Part shown: positions 1 to 11,929 of the stretch, in pieces
Numbering within the stretch: the stretch's first letter is position 1
Layout: the number at the start of each line of letters is the position of its first letter
Assembly: GCA_030077755.1 (NCBI GenBank)
Contig: JAQJZZ010000005.1
Location: 682,001 to 746,000 of the forward strand
Origin: Filosporella fistucella
Lineage: Eukaryota > Ascomycota > Leotiomycetes > Helotiales
Reading direction: 5' to 3'
Length of the DNA: 64,000 bases
Made by a program: the position numbers and the translations under genes
The notes under the pieces: generated by a model
Seen by the model: only the letters and a program-made list of their open reading frames with translations
What the model was told of the DNA's origin: nothing
Database searches by the model: none

Positions 1-74
1 ATGCCGTAACTCCCAGAATGCCACCCAAAGTACCCAATGCCGAGATCATCACGGGCTATTCCATGGCCATTCCA
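1..74 (-). other. Left edge, possible small gene start
   Basis: On the minus strand an ATG near 50 opens MISALGTLGGILGVTA to the window edge. This is a hydrophobic segment that could begin a small membrane protein. It is too short to call. Confidence 0.15.
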
Positions 75-2282
75 TCATGCCTTCTCCTCTCCCCTCACCG
101 ATTCCTCAAAAATGGCCGCGATATCCAAAATCTTTCCATCCATTCCACTCCCTCCCAGAAATGTAACACCGAAAGGAAGTTTCAACCCATCGCTTTCAAT
201 CCATCCGGCATTGACGCTCACACCGCAGAGGTCAACTACATTACCTGCATGTGTAAAGGTACCAACTTTCGCGTTCAATTTCAAAGGCTCTGCTTCCATC
301 TCCTTGATAGTCGGGTGACAAGGTGTACTTGGCACTAATAGAACATCAATACCTCCTTCAAGAGTGTTAAACGTCCTTTGTGCTTGCATGGTGTACTGAG
401 CCTGCAAAGCTTGGTCATGGAACACATTCCATGGTTTCAATGGAGAATCAAGAGCAGCTTGGAATAGGGCTTTGGTTGTAGGATGAAGTGAGTCGAGGTT
501 TGAAGCAAGGAAGTCGTAACCAATAGATGCGATGCGCTCGTGGACCAGCGACGCGTCATAGAGAAGGTCAGAGGCTTTTTCAAATGGAGAGTAATCGACC
601 TCCACCAGGCGGCCGCCAATGGAACGGAGCCTTTGGACACTGGATTCGAAGAGTAATTGATATTCTTTTGTACAGAATTCGAGCGCTGTTGGCGAAGGGA
701 CAGCAAACGTGAAACCTCCTTCCTTGGGACCACGGAAATCTTGTTTCCACAAAGAGAGACTTAAAGGAGTCTTGGCGTATGGATCAAGTGAGTCATACTG
801 ATCCATTACATACCAAACTTTCCGAGCATCTGCAAGAGTCGGTGCCATAACTGAAAGAGTGTCGAGACTTTTGCAAGCTGGGACAACTCCACGAGCAGAC
901 ATTGTGCCTTTTGTCGGCTTGAAGCCGACAATGCCATTGAATGCTGCTGGAACTCGCCCACTGCCTGCAGTGTCCGTCCCCAGAGCGAATGAAACGAGTC
1001 CAGCAGCTACGGCAACAGCAGAGCCGGATGATGAGCCACCAGAGATATGGTTTTTACTGTATACACTATGAGGTGTACCGTATGGGGAGCGACAACCTGA
1101 AAGACCAGTTGCCAGTTGGTCCATGTTCAATTTGCCGATGTATATTGCACCTGCATCTAATAGTAGCTGCACCGCTGGTGCCGTCGATTTTGCTGTATAT
1201 GCAAAGGTTTCACAAGTCGCCGTTGTGACAACGCTCTCGACATCGATATTGTCCTTAAGTGCAAATGGAATTCCATAAAGAGGAGGCAATGGCTTGCCAG
1301 CATATTTCTCTGTGAGCGTTTTGGCGGCAGCGAGTGAGTCCTCGCGAGTTTGCTTCGATATCCAGACAGCAGAGTCGATCTTGTCGTACTTTTCGATGCG
1401 ATCATATACTGAATTGACGACAAGCTCAGGATCTGAAAGGCCACTCGTGTATCTCTGCCTCAATTGATCAATAGGTAAGAGATTGTCTTCTACAGCCGGA
1501 GGGGTAGAAGGAGGGGTAAGCTCTCTTGTTTTGGACGCGGTAGCAAAGAAGTCTGAGCTATGTCCGATATACCCAAAAAGTCCATCTTGCCCGCACACGA
1601 TGTCCATTGAGGTGGTGACCATTTGAGCATCAAACCCCCCTGTGCAATCCGATAATATGCAACATTCGAATCCACGATCATTGCACTCTCTGAGTGTTGT
1701 TGTCACGCAGCACCTGTAACAGTCAATGAAGTCCCACCACGAAGACTTTGAAGCTTACTCAGTAGTGACCCCAGAGAACAGAATGTGAGTGATTCCTCTA
1801 GCAAGCAACACTCTGTGAAGTCCAGTTCCCCAATAACTGCCTTTTCCTGGTTTATCGATAACCGGCTCTCCAGGAAGCTGTCGCAACTCGTCGATAATAT
1901 CATGTCCCCATTCGCCTCTTACCAATAGTCTCCCCATAGGACCTTGATCTCCAATTCCCATTGTATGGTGTCCATTTGGTGCACTGACCTGTCTAAGCTT
2001 CTTCGAGGCAGGAAGATCCGATAAATCAGGTCTGTGACCTTCCCGGGTATGAATAACTTGTACACCAATTGATCTCGACACCTCCAGCACTTTCTGTAAT
2101 GTTGGTACTATATTCCGGACCGCTGAGAATATTTCTGGGTTTCCACACTGAATTGACCCAAATCCGTTCGGATCAACAAAATCCCTTTGCATATCAATGA
2201 TTATGAGGGCCGTCGTTGCTGGGGGAAAAGTGAACGTGTACGGCCTGGCATTGGGTAACGACATCTTGAATGAAGAAGACAT
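75..2282 (-). CDS. Isochorismatase-like hydrolase fused to allophanate-hydrolase-like amidase (720 aa)
   Basis: Two exons (2282-1759 and 1713-75) are joined across a 45-bp GTAAGC...TTACAG intron. Residues 1 to about 215 are an isochorismatase-fold cysteine hydrolase: Asp in IIIDMQRDFVD, Lys in IDKPGKGSYWG, and nucleophilic Cys in GVTTECCV, which is rebuilt exactly across the splice. Its downstream motif LRECNDRGFE is of the type seen in biuret and ureidoacrylate hydrolases. Residues about 225-720 are an amidase-signature enzyme with Lys328 (PFALKDNID), Ser about 402 (GGSSSGSA) and Ser426 (GTDTAGSGRVPA), the allophanate-hydrolase form of the motif. The separate C-terminal domain of AtzF-type enzymes is absent. 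Known chemistry of these families gives biuret to allophanate to ammonia and CO2, so the fusion could channel allophanate. That is inference; RutB-like ureidoacrylate cleavage is an alternative. The gene lies beside a dioxygenase and an NCS1 permease. Confidence 0.88.
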
Positions 2283-3010
2283 CTTGATATCAATGCTTTG
2301 AAATGACGAAGAGTTTGTGGAAAATATTATAATTTCAACAGAGGTATGATAGCTTCAATTAATCGTAAGGACAGCGATTTTTCGAAGAGTGCTGGGCGAT
2401 TGAACGTCGGCGAAGGTGGGTTGAATGGTGTTGAAATCAGAGGAACTAGAATAAAGCTCTTCAGATCGCTGATAGTGTATTGTAAGCACTTCGCATACAA
2501 TTCGACCAGAGGTTTTCCCAGCTTCACAAGCCACGATCGCAGCTTCGCTTTATGAAAAAGAAATTATCACTTCAACTGAATGCTGTCGAATGGAAGCTCC
2601 ATCGAAAAAGCCGTCGGCTGGATTTCGACGAGGCTATCATCGCCGGCGGGTTGAGAGCGTTGGCAGCAATGGCCGAAGGCACGCCGGAGGCAGGTGTATG
2701 CATGCTGGTGGTACAAGATAAGAAAATGAAAGTGGGATAAAGTGGCGTTGATTGGCGTTGAGAGGCTGCTCAGAGAAGCGGGCTGTTATCTTAGAACAAG
2801 GCTGACTGATGCCAATTAATAAGACGAGGCTGTGCTTGCCATGTTGCAAAGAATGAAGATATAATTCTTTGGAAAATGTTGTGAAGGTTTATAGTCACGC
2901 GAAATTTGGTAGTAGTTGAATTGAAGGTTGTCCTTGATCTCTTCGCCAAATTCACCTGTACCGATTGGGTTAGACAATTTTATTCCACAATCCTTGTCTC
3001 TGCCACTGTG
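2283..3010. promoter_or_regulatory. Promoter region of the fusion gene with GATA sites
   Basis: No convincing gene is seen in this 728-bp stretch. It contains four HGATAR-type sites (2564-2569, 2634-2639, 2716-2721, 2786-2791), against about two expected by chance with equal base use. Such sites bind AreA/NIT2-type nitrogen regulators in ascomycetes. It is upstream of the fusion gene and downstream of the dioxygenase gene. Confidence 0.4.
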
Positions 3011-4111
3011 TCAAGCAACAACTTCCTCCTTCGTGAACATCTTCTTATACTCCTCATCACTAAATCTACTTTTTGCCAATCGCCTCCAAACATAATCGCC
3101 TGCAAGCACACTCTCATAGTTCTTCTTCCCTTCTTTGACACACCCCTCCAAAGGTTCCACCAGCGTCTCATAATTAGGACCCATGAAAAACGGAATGGAA
3201 TATCTTTCTTCTCCAGTAATGTTCAGCACTCGATGCACAGTGCTCACAAACGTATCATTGCTCCAATAGCCGAGCATATCGCCAATGTTAACAACAAATG
3301 TACCAGGAATTGGAGGCGCAGAGATCCATTCTCCTTGGCTATTCAGTATCTGCAAAGCCGGTTGCTTGCCCTGACACAATATCGTGAAGCACTCGATATC
3401 AGTATGAGCACCTATGCCGAAGGCACTTGAAGCCGGCGGCTGGGGCGGGTAATGCAAAATACGACACATCGCGCCCGGATGGGTGAACATGTTGTCGAAA
3501 TACGTGGCTGGCAACCTCAAAACCAAAGCAAAAAGCCGTATCAGTCGTCGAGCCAATGTTAGGATCTGTGCGTAGTAGGTCGTGAGGGTAGGCTTGAATT
3601 CTGGCATCGAAGGCCATGCATTTGGACCGGTCATTGGATTTGGTACTTGTTCTGCATGCTGTCAGTGACTTTCCTCCAAACGCGAGAGCAACGTACTGCT
3701 CACTGATTCGCTTGGCTGAGACACAATGGGGTCGAGTTCTGGGGAATACCCCCAATTGAACGCCTCATTCATGTCAGCCTTTTTTGTCTCATCCGTCCTA
3801 ACTTCATCTGGAGGTTCATATCCTCTCAAAATTTTGCTTTTTTTGTAATGTACTTCGTTCTTCTGTTCCCTGTCCAAGGCGAAGAAGTCTTCCGCACATC
3901 TGAGAGTTGTATCGATTGCCTCTTGTGGTATATCATGATCTTTGATGTAGAAGAAACCGACTTTTGTGCATGCATATCGAAGCTGGGAGACAAGTTCCGG
4001 GAGCGGGGAGATAAGTGAAATGATTGGTATTTCCGAGAATGAGGCATCACGCACAACACTGTCGTTGGCTACCATCCGGGTTTTCCCAGAAAATGAAGTG
4101 AAAGCCGACAT
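3011..4111 (-). CDS. 2-oxoglutarate/Fe(II)-dependent dioxygenase (351 aa)
   Basis: Exons are 4111-3697 and 3651-3011, with a 45-bp intron (GTACGT...TGCAG) that restores the frame before VPNPMTGPN. The N-terminus has the DIOX_N pattern (IPIISLISPLPE, then GFFYIKDHDIP). The C-terminal jelly-roll carries the metal triad His221-x-Asp223 (GAHTDIE) and His278 (STVHRV), with Arg288-x-Ser (ERYSIPF) for 2-oxoglutarate. The length is normal for the isopenicillin-N-synthase-like family, which in fungi includes thymine 7-hydroxylase. The gene is divergent from the NCS1 permease across a shared 575-bp promoter and is followed by the isochorismatase-amidase fusion. A role in oxidising an imported nitrogen heterocycle is inference; the substrate cannot be read from the motifs. 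Confidence 0.88.
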
Positions 4112-4686
4112 TGTCTTTCAGGTAAGACATATGGCGGAAACCAAGCACAGTCTGAGCAAATGAGGATGAGCGCAGATATATCTTTCCAAGCCACCCACTT
4201 ATCACCCCACTCTACTGGACGCCACTTGAGCATCCACCTTCATGCTTGGAGAGCGATGTAACTCCCCTCCCCTCAATATCGAGAGGTGAAGTCTCATACA
4301 GTCGCACTGCACTGTAGACACGCTCTAGTATTGTTCTAGCGTCCGGGAAGTCCCAGCGTAGGGCCCATCTGCCTCCGGCGAGCGACGGCCACAACGAAGC
4401 TTGGCACACCTTATCGACGCCCATTTCCCCAGTGTGTGTTATCGCTGAACCTCAACGGCTCACGATACACCATTGCAGACATTCTATCACTGATACACAA
4501 TTGAAATAATCATCGTGATGAACGGGAAGTCTGACAAGATAAACATGAACGGAAATGCATATAATAATGTCTTTCCCATCGACAATTGTGCATTCATCAA
4601 CAGAGTCGACCTCAGCAATTGGAGAGTAGACTGCGGTTTCCGGCTTCCTTCAACCTACAATATTGAGCAAGGAGACTGAATTGAAT
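4112..4686. promoter_or_regulatory. Bidirectional promoter with five GATA-factor sites
   Basis: This is the shared intergenic region between the dioxygenase (left) and the NCS1 permease (right). HGATAR sites lie at 4199-4204, 4411-4416, 4439-4444 and 4484-4489 (reverse strand) and 4537-4542 (forward strand). Under two would be expected by chance in this length. This fits nitrogen-catabolite control by an AreA/NIT2-type GATA factor, but binding is not shown. Confidence 0.45.
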
Positions 4687-6486
4687 ATGGCTTTCCGTCA
4701 ACGCATCGACAAGATCAAGCAGGGAGCGAAGGAGAAAACAAAACCAGCAGGATGGGTTCTTCCACAGGAGAAAGGTGCTCTTGGTGATGAGGGTACTTGG
4801 TAGGTTTCCAAGTTCATATCCAGAAATGGTATTGATTGAGACAAGGACAAACATTGACATGGACGTCACCCCTCTTGAAAGACGAACATGGACTGCCGTC
4901 ACTATGGCCGGTTTCTGGTTTTCTGATGCCCTCAATGCTCAATCCTGGATGGCTCCCGCATCCATCATCGCGGTCGGTCTGACTTGGCGTGAAGCGATTG
5001 TATGCATCATCTTTGGTTCTCTCTGCTGCACCGTTCCCCTTGTCTTGAATGGTGTCATGGGAGCTCGTCTCCATGTTCCTTTCCCGGTGGCTGTCCGTTC
5101 TTCCTTCGGATGGTATTTTGCTCGTTTCGCAATCATAACACGTATGACCACGGCTCTCTTCTGGCACGCAATTCAGACTTATACTGGAAGTACGGCGATG
5201 ACTCAAATGATACGAGCTATCTGGCCCTCGTATCTCGATATTCCGAATCACATTCCCGAGTCAGTTGGTATCACTACACAGCAAATGATCAGCCATTTGA
5301 TCTTCTGGTCGGTTCAATTCCCAATCCTGCTCACCCCGCCACATAAATTGCAATGGTTCTTCATCTTCAAGTTTGGTTCGTGCATCCCCATCGTGTCATC
5401 ATAGCAAATCTGACATTAATTCAGTCGTCGTGACAATCACCTGTGTGGCGGTCGTCATCGCAATGACCAAGAAAGCAGGTGGCTCAGGAGATATCTGGAA
5501 CCAGCCATATCAAGTTAACGGCGCCGCGCGATCTTGGCTCATTCTCTCATCTCTCTCTTCCATTACCGGTGGTTGGGCGACAATGGCAACGAACATCCCT
5601 GATTTCACCCGCTATCTCAAGAAAGAGAACGGAGTGTACTGGCAGGTTCTGTTCCTACCACTCATCCAACTTGTACTAGGTCTCTTCGGCATTATTTCAT
5701 GCTCTGCCGCGAAAGTGGTCTACGGAGAGTACATCTGGGATCCCCTCACCTTGGCCGCTCAATGGAATGGCCCCTCTGGTCGAGCTGGAGCTTTCTTTGT
5801 CGGGTTTGCTTGTAAGTCTCCTTCCCCAATGTATCCCCCAGATCTAATATCAAAAAGGGGTCATCGCTCAAATCGGTACCAACTTGTCCGCCAACGTCAT
5901 CTCATTTGCCAATGATCTCGTCTCTCTCACACCAAAATACGTCAATATCCGCCGCGGTGTGATAATCGCCACCATCACTGCTTCCTGGATCATGGTTCCC
6001 TGGAAAATCATCCACTCAGCTGCTTCTCTGCTGTCTTTCATGGCAGGTCTGGGTATCTTCCTTGCGCCTATCGCAGCTATCATCGGCGCCGATTATTGGG
6101 TCGTCAAGAAAACTCATATCGATGTACCAGGTCTCTATCGTAAGGGAGGAAGATATAAGTACAACGCTTACGGCACCAACTGGCGCGCAGCTGTCGCTTT
6201 CCTCATCTCTGTTGTGCCCAATATTCCCGGTATGGCTGCACAGGTCAACAGTAAACTTCTCAAGGGTGTTGGAGGAGCTATCTATATCTATTACATGTTC
6301 TATCTCTGGGGGTTCACATCCGCTTTTATCAGCTACTCACTACTCAGTCGCTTCTTCCCTGAACCAGCTACTCTCATCGATGAGACAATCTCTGGAGATG
6401 ACGTTGAAATTATTACTGGTAGCGAGGAAGCTAGCAGTGAGAAGGGAGATGAGAAGGGTGCTAAGGGAGCTGAATATGCTGTTTAG
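4687..6486 (+). CDS. NCS1-family nucleobase/allantoin-type permease (552 aa)
   Basis: Four exons: 4687-4799, 4846-5375, 5425-5811 and 5858-6486. Introns are 46, 49 and 46 bp, and two end in AAG. Each join recreates a family motif: GTWTNIDMDVTPLERRTW near residue 40, FKFVVVTITC and GFAWVIAQIGTNLSAN. About twelve membrane segments are predicted, with the conserved N-terminal TPxxRRTW, an SFGWYFARF helix and NIRRG in the middle. The C-terminus is acidic and cytoplasmic. NCS1 proteins are proton or sodium symporters for uracil, allantoin, uridine, hydantoins or thiamine. Given its neighbours, a pyrimidine, ureide or related nitrogen source is likely. The first ATG after the GATA-rich promoter is taken as the start. 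Confidence 0.9.
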
Positions 6487-6656
6487 GTTCTAGTCTTTGG
6501 ATCGTCAAGGAGGAAGGGTTTCTTAGCGCTTGTTTTTCATGTTTTGAGGGTGTATTGGGTTATGGTTTTGAACAAGATTGCAGGTGCTGAATTGCAGAAG
6601 ATACCATGAGAGGAAGACTGTCGTTGAGATAATATATATACGAATGGAAATTTCCT

Positions 6657-8425
6657 TCAGAAGAATGCGACATCGATTTCTTTCCCTACAGCATCGAGAA
6701 GTGAAATGCTCAATGCGCCTGTTGCTAGGACCACAACATCTATGCTCCCAGCCCACAATTCATAGTTTGCTTTTGAGCCGCTCCTTGAAATGCTCACGTT
6801 GTCAAAGGTCTTGATTTTGGGACTTAATGTACCTTGTTGCCCTACAGGAACTCGGATTCGAACCTTCGGGCCAACGGTCTTGGAGAACAAGGATCTACGA
6901 TAAGGACCTTCAGACGAAACTGCGACAGTGAAATTAACAATTGTTGTCGAGTTCGTGGTAACAGCGAATGAGAGAGATGGGATGATAAAAGCCGTGGTTT
7001 GTAAAGAGAAAGTTTGGGCTGATCCGAACCCTGAAATCGTGATACTGGTGAGAGTTTTTGGGCTCTGGATGTTCAGAGAGATTGGGAAGAATGTGGTAGC
7101 GCCGAATATGGAGTAGCCTGTTTCTGGCTCGGGCGAGAGGGTATGAGATTTTGGATGATTGGGAACTGTAAGGGTGAGAGTGGTGGGTGGAATAGTTCCG
7201 GTGGGTGTGAGGGTCTGAAATGTCAGGTTGTAGCTAGGCCAAGGAACGAATTGTACTTACCCTGATATAGCCATTTAGTACGAGATTCCCGTTCGTATCA
7301 AAATCAAGGCTGACGTTGATCGGCTTGATTGACATCGGAGACACTACATCAGACAACACAACCCCTTTTGGCACGGTCTCAATCATTCTCTGAAAAAGAG
7401 TCACACAAGTATTAAAGAAGTCTTTTCCTTGTCCGCGAAGTTTCGTGATCGTGACGTTGTTGTCGCTTTCGTAGAGACGGAGATCACTTCTTGATGAGAC
7501 ATTGAAGGACGTCACTAATGGACCGCCCTGATTTCCAGTTCCGTCCAGGTACTCATTCAGGACGAGAGTGTCGAATACATCAACAGTACTATCAAAGTGA
7601 ATACCACCCGCCGTGTTATTGACTGATACGGCTTCCGGCCCAACCACTGTTGGAAATCCACCCTGTAATTGTCAATAAAGTCATAGCGGTTGGGCAATGA
7701 GGTGATATACATGGTGTACGCTCCCCATGGTATGTCCACAGGCTGTAAGACCAATGGAATCAACCTGGCTGAACCCAGCTCGTTCAAACAAAACGAGTGT
7801 CTCCTCGAGAGAAGTCTCTGGAGCAGGAACACCTGTACCACCGCCTCGGATTGCATCAATTCTCCCACCTCGAACGGGAATTTGGGGGCCGCCACAATTA
7901 CCCACACTCTGTGGCACTATCAGTACTTGCAAATGAACTTAGACAAACTACTAACCATCGCTACGGACAATGCGATCAGATCTGCCACTATGAAAAATGT
8001 CAGGATCGAAGATAAATCATTTGTAGAGAAGTGGTCTTACTGCTAACTTGAGAATTCACATAGGGTCTAAAGAATCCCAGAGAATCATTCATCGCACTTC
8101 CTGAATTCTCCTCCCTCAAGGTCTCGAATCCAATGCTTGCATCGATACCACCAGTTCCAGCCGTCACATTAGCAGTAACGAAGTCGTGAAACGAGACTCT
8201 CAGCCATTGTGCAGCTGTTTCTCGTCCAAACTGCTGATTACCCGAAACGTAATTAGAGCAGGGAGTGATAGCGTCTGCAAAACCAGATGAGTGCGCTCCG
8301 TGGGTGTCGACTAAAATGTGCTCTAGAATCGCAGCTTGTGGATTGGGATAAAATAAAGTCGCCGATGCAATTGAGGCGATTCCAACCACCATCAAAAGCG
8401 GAGCGGTATGAGATGGGGCAAACAT
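6657..8425 (-). CDS. Secreted haem peroxidase with C-terminal extension (524 aa)
   Basis: Five exons: 8425-8041, 7987-7956, 7908-7711, 7662-7261 and 7214-6657. The second is only 32 nt. A signal peptide is present at residues 1-22. Plant/fungal-type peroxidase signatures are clear: distal Arg76 and His80 (WLRVSFHDF), GGIDASIGFE, proximal-side His198 (LTACGHTMG) and a Ca-site-like GGFPT that follows the splice. The last 190 residues form a Thr/Ser-rich, beta-strand-like region ending near residue 524, longer than a minimal class II peroxidase. The enzyme probably oxidises phenolics outside the cell. It sits tail-to-tail with the NCS1 gene, 170 bp apart. I chose the ATG at 8425 because it begins a hydrophobic leader. 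Confidence 0.85.
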
Positions 8426-9083
8426 TGTGACAATAGAAGCTGTTTGAAGTTGCCTGAGATGAAGCGCAAACCTGGAGAATATAAGCATCATGCGTGCAAT
8501 GTATCCTCCTAGATTATGATGTCCAACTTCAAAACGATATCGGACCGTTGAGATAATCATGATCGATACAATAAGCTTGCAGTATCGATGGCACGCATAT
8601 GCCGGCATGGGTTTAGGCGTTCTGAACCTAAAGTGGACGTCGCATTTTCGATTCCTCCAATAAAAATGCTAATCGCAGCAGGGAACTCGCATCATGTCGG
8701 TATAAGCTTCCACTTGGCGATGAGATTTCCGTTGGCGCCTCGTGTTCAGCGAGTGTTGACAGGGAGGTGCGATGCAACCAGCATCTTTGGAGACGAATGC
8801 TGCGATTATTAAGCCTGATGATCACACAACGCGACTCTACACATGATACCAGGATTGATAGCTTCGAGGCTGACCACAAAGAATGTCGATCTGGTTTGTG
8901 CCCCGGACAGAACGTGAATATTCCCCGCGAACGCTTTTCTAGGACATTGAATGCGAAAATAGGAGCTGAACACCATGATCACTTTTCGGGAACCTCGACC
9001 CCAATCTGGAACGTGTTCTTCAACTTAAGAGTGTGCAGCGAGCAAGGGTTTGTTAAGCTATTCATCCGAGTCAGGATCGATCT
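8426..9083. other. Intergenic, no gene seen
   Basis: This stretch lies upstream of the peroxidase and downstream of the Zn2Cys6 gene. Only short open frames without family features occur. Confidence 0.5.
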
Positions 9084-11206
9084 TTAGTATGACCATAGAT
9101 TGCCATGGTTCTCAACCCCATAATCGTAGACCTGAGCTGGAAGCTCACCAACGAACGATGGTTGACCTGAAGTAGGCTGGCTTGGATAGAACTGAGTGTC
9201 GTATGAGTATTGACCGGGTGAAGTAAAGTCCCCCGATGGAATATGGGAATTCGTATAAGTGAGATCGGTATTGTCTGATGCCACACTTTCATTCTCCTGT
9301 GGATTGACAGCCACTGATTGCGAATGGTCGCTGGTCGAATCCGAGAAGAGACCCAAATTGGCGTCTAATAAAGCCATTGCAGGTTTCATGTATTTCGCGC
9401 CATTCTCGCTGTTGATTTTCAGAGTCCATCGATACTCGCGTAGCTTTGATTTGTAAAATGTAGCCTCCTCTGGCGTTGTCGATGTGGAAAGTAGGAGGGT
9501 GCCGAAAACAGCTATCAAAGCGAAGTTTTGAGGTGACGCAAAATACCAAAAGCTTGAAAGGTGTTGTGGCTTGAGCGATTGTATAAAGTCGATAGCGAAC
9601 ATGAATCGCTCATGTGCAACAGATCTGCAGATCCGAAAAAGTTGGGGATCAGTGGACGGCGTGAGCGAAAGGAGGATCCGACGATGAAGTGTAATCTCCG
9701 TCGCAACATAGGCTAGTCGAAGATATCCAACTGAATTGAGTTTCATGACCTGTGTTGCATCCATAGAGAGGCACTCGGGGAGATTCGTGAACCATTCTTT
9801 AAGCCTCAACTGCACCGGCTTTACCTTCTCAAGCACAATTGATAATCCATTAATACCGGCGTCAGCGATCTCTCTCGATGCTCTTACGGTGAAGACCGTC
9901 TCTAGAAGATCTGCAAGAATTTCTGACAGTGAGATCATTCGACTGAAGAGAATGCGACCTTTCTCAACTTCAGAGCTTCCCTCTTGATCATCTTCGATTG
10001 TCTCTGGGAAGTCGGCATCAGTGACAGATTGGAGAGCCCAGTTTGAAGAATTGATCAATGCTGGCCTTCCACTCCCAAGACTGCTCCATTTGTCCTGCAT
10101 GTAGAGGCCCCAGCCCAACCGCTTTCTGAGCCCCTTTTCCCAATCCGGTATATCCCAACTAGAGGCATCCAAGTGTAAGCCTAGACCATAAGCAACGCTG
10201 ATCAGCTGCGCAGTAAGTTCAGCGGAATCAGTGTCAGTATGTTGAAGCAACAACAACCCAGCTTGGACTGTAGACAGTTTGGGGCGATGGATTGTGTCTC
10301 CCAGTGCCTTCCTCGCTAGCTTCTCGAGTTCTTGAACATTAGGTTTCGTTGACTTGTTGAGGCGATCATCATATGACCAATATTGTAATGCAAGAAGATA
10401 GACAGCGGCCAAGAGCGGCGGAGAAAACTCGCGGTAAGACCGATTGTACTTCTCAAGGTAGACCTCCTTGTGAACGATTGGGAAGCTTGGGAACACAATC
10501 CGGAAGTATAAAGCCACTAATGCCTTCCCATGTGGTTTGACGATTGCTTCGATGGCATCTAAGTCATCAAGTTCGTCCGAGTATCCTTGTGTTCCGGGAT
10601 CTGGGAGAAGTAGGAATGCCTCGGTAGAGGTTACTCTTCTCAAGGTTCCAGCCTGTAAAGGAACTTCCCCCTTTGCACTTGTAGAAAGATGACCGAGTAA
10701 AGAAGGCTCAAGACCTCTTGTAGCACCAACATATTGGCTATGATGTTTGTTCTGCAAACCGAGAGTCTTCTTAAGCAAGCTTGGTCCTTCCAAATCATCA
10801 TACTCCTCAACACCAGTTCCATTGGTAGTCCGGATGACTCTCATCTGGACTCCTGGAGACTTTCTCGCCGGAGCAGACGAATTTGAATGTCTGAGACCCT
10901 TATCAGCCATGCTGCACGTGACCATATATTCAAGTCCAGAACATACCGTCTCTTTGGGTCTTCTGCATCTTCAGCATCTTGAGGAAGCTTTCTCTTTCTA
11001 GCTTGAGGGTTTTGTAGAAAGGTACACTCTTGTCTGTGAAAATTGCATAGTACACAGATAGTTGCGCCTTCTTCAAGCACGCATCGACTCTTTCGCTTCC
11101 TCTATCGTGAAAGCATCAGTTATCATGCAGGGAAGGCTGCATCCAGGGGACTTACGCATGCATCACAGGGTCTATCCTTCTTCTTCGGCTGTTGCGGCGA
11201 AGTCAT
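9084..11206 (-). CDS. Zn2Cys6 transcription factor with fungal-specific middle domain
   Basis: Exon 1 is 11206-11156, exon 2 is 11101-10947 and exon 3 is most likely 10890-9084. The finger is split by the first intron: CDAC, then RKRKSRC, then CVLCNFHRQEC, giving six cysteines in C-x2-C-x6-C...C-x2-C-x6-C spacing. A basic linker (ARKRKLPQ) follows. The rest, about 600 aa, holds a fungal_trans-type domain (FPSFPIVHK, STVQAGLLLLQ, LGLHLDASSW, LRKRLGWGLYMQDKW, SGRPALI) of the kind found in Dal81/TamA-like nitrogen regulators. That closer link is only an impression. The second intron could end at 10912 (35 bp, too short) or at 10891 (56 bp, with a CTGAT branch site); the latter is preferred and both keep the frame. 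It may control the neighbouring catabolic genes. Confidence 0.88.
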
Positions 11207-11929
11207 GTTGGCACATTGTAAAGTAATACTTGTGGAATAGTTGTTGCGATGTGTCGTGTGCTTGTGGTATGGTTTCTTGTTGAGCTACATGGAGGTTCTT
11301 TTTGGATATGGTGACTAAGCTGAATTATAAACTGGGCGAACCACGTTTTTATGAACGTGGGGTTCGTACAACTCAGCCCAGTGGAAACAACCACGGAGCG
11401 ATGTACCTACGTACTGCATCGTACCTAATGTAAAGCTCCCAGAGCTCACCACACAACGATTATCGCCGTCTTGTAGCTGAGCTCTGTGTACTTCATGTTG
11501 GCCAAGTGCATGAGGGCCGCCATCATCAATGTCTCAATCTATCATCGCTGGCCCGGCTTGAGCTGTTCGCGACCAAGGTATGGTGTATCGAGCCAATATG
11601 TCCGAGTTACTGACTTTCATTACCTCCCATATCCTTTCAATACCTTTCAATGGTGTTAGATTTATTTCCTTCAAGTAGGAAAGTATCTAATACTTTGTTC
11701 ATTTCTAGAGCATGACTAGGGAGGTATTTCGAGATGTAGTTGTCATAGACTCCCATTAATCAATTGCTAACGCGACATTAGATCTTGTCCGAATTCTCAC
11801 TCCGTCTCCCGTTTCCTCCTCCAGACCGTATCCGCAATTCGACATACATCATCAACGTGGACCTGACCAGATAACAGGAGCCGTCTTTCTCTGTGGAAGA
11901 TAGTCTTCACATCTGCCTTGTTGCTTACA
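11207..11929. other. Intergenic, no gene seen
   Basis: This holds the promoter side of the Zn2Cys6 gene. I see no gene or RNA in it. Confidence 0.5.

Noticed and set aside
75..6486. Nicotinate (hxn) or URC uracil-degradation cluster
   Set aside because: The hxn hydroxylases and the GTP-cyclohydrolase-like URC1 are absent, and the permease is NCS1 rather than MFS.
10912..10946. 35-bp intron in the Zn2Cys6 gene
   Set aside because: Too short for a fungal spliceosomal intron; a 56-bp version (10891-10946) keeps the frame and has a CTGAT branch site.
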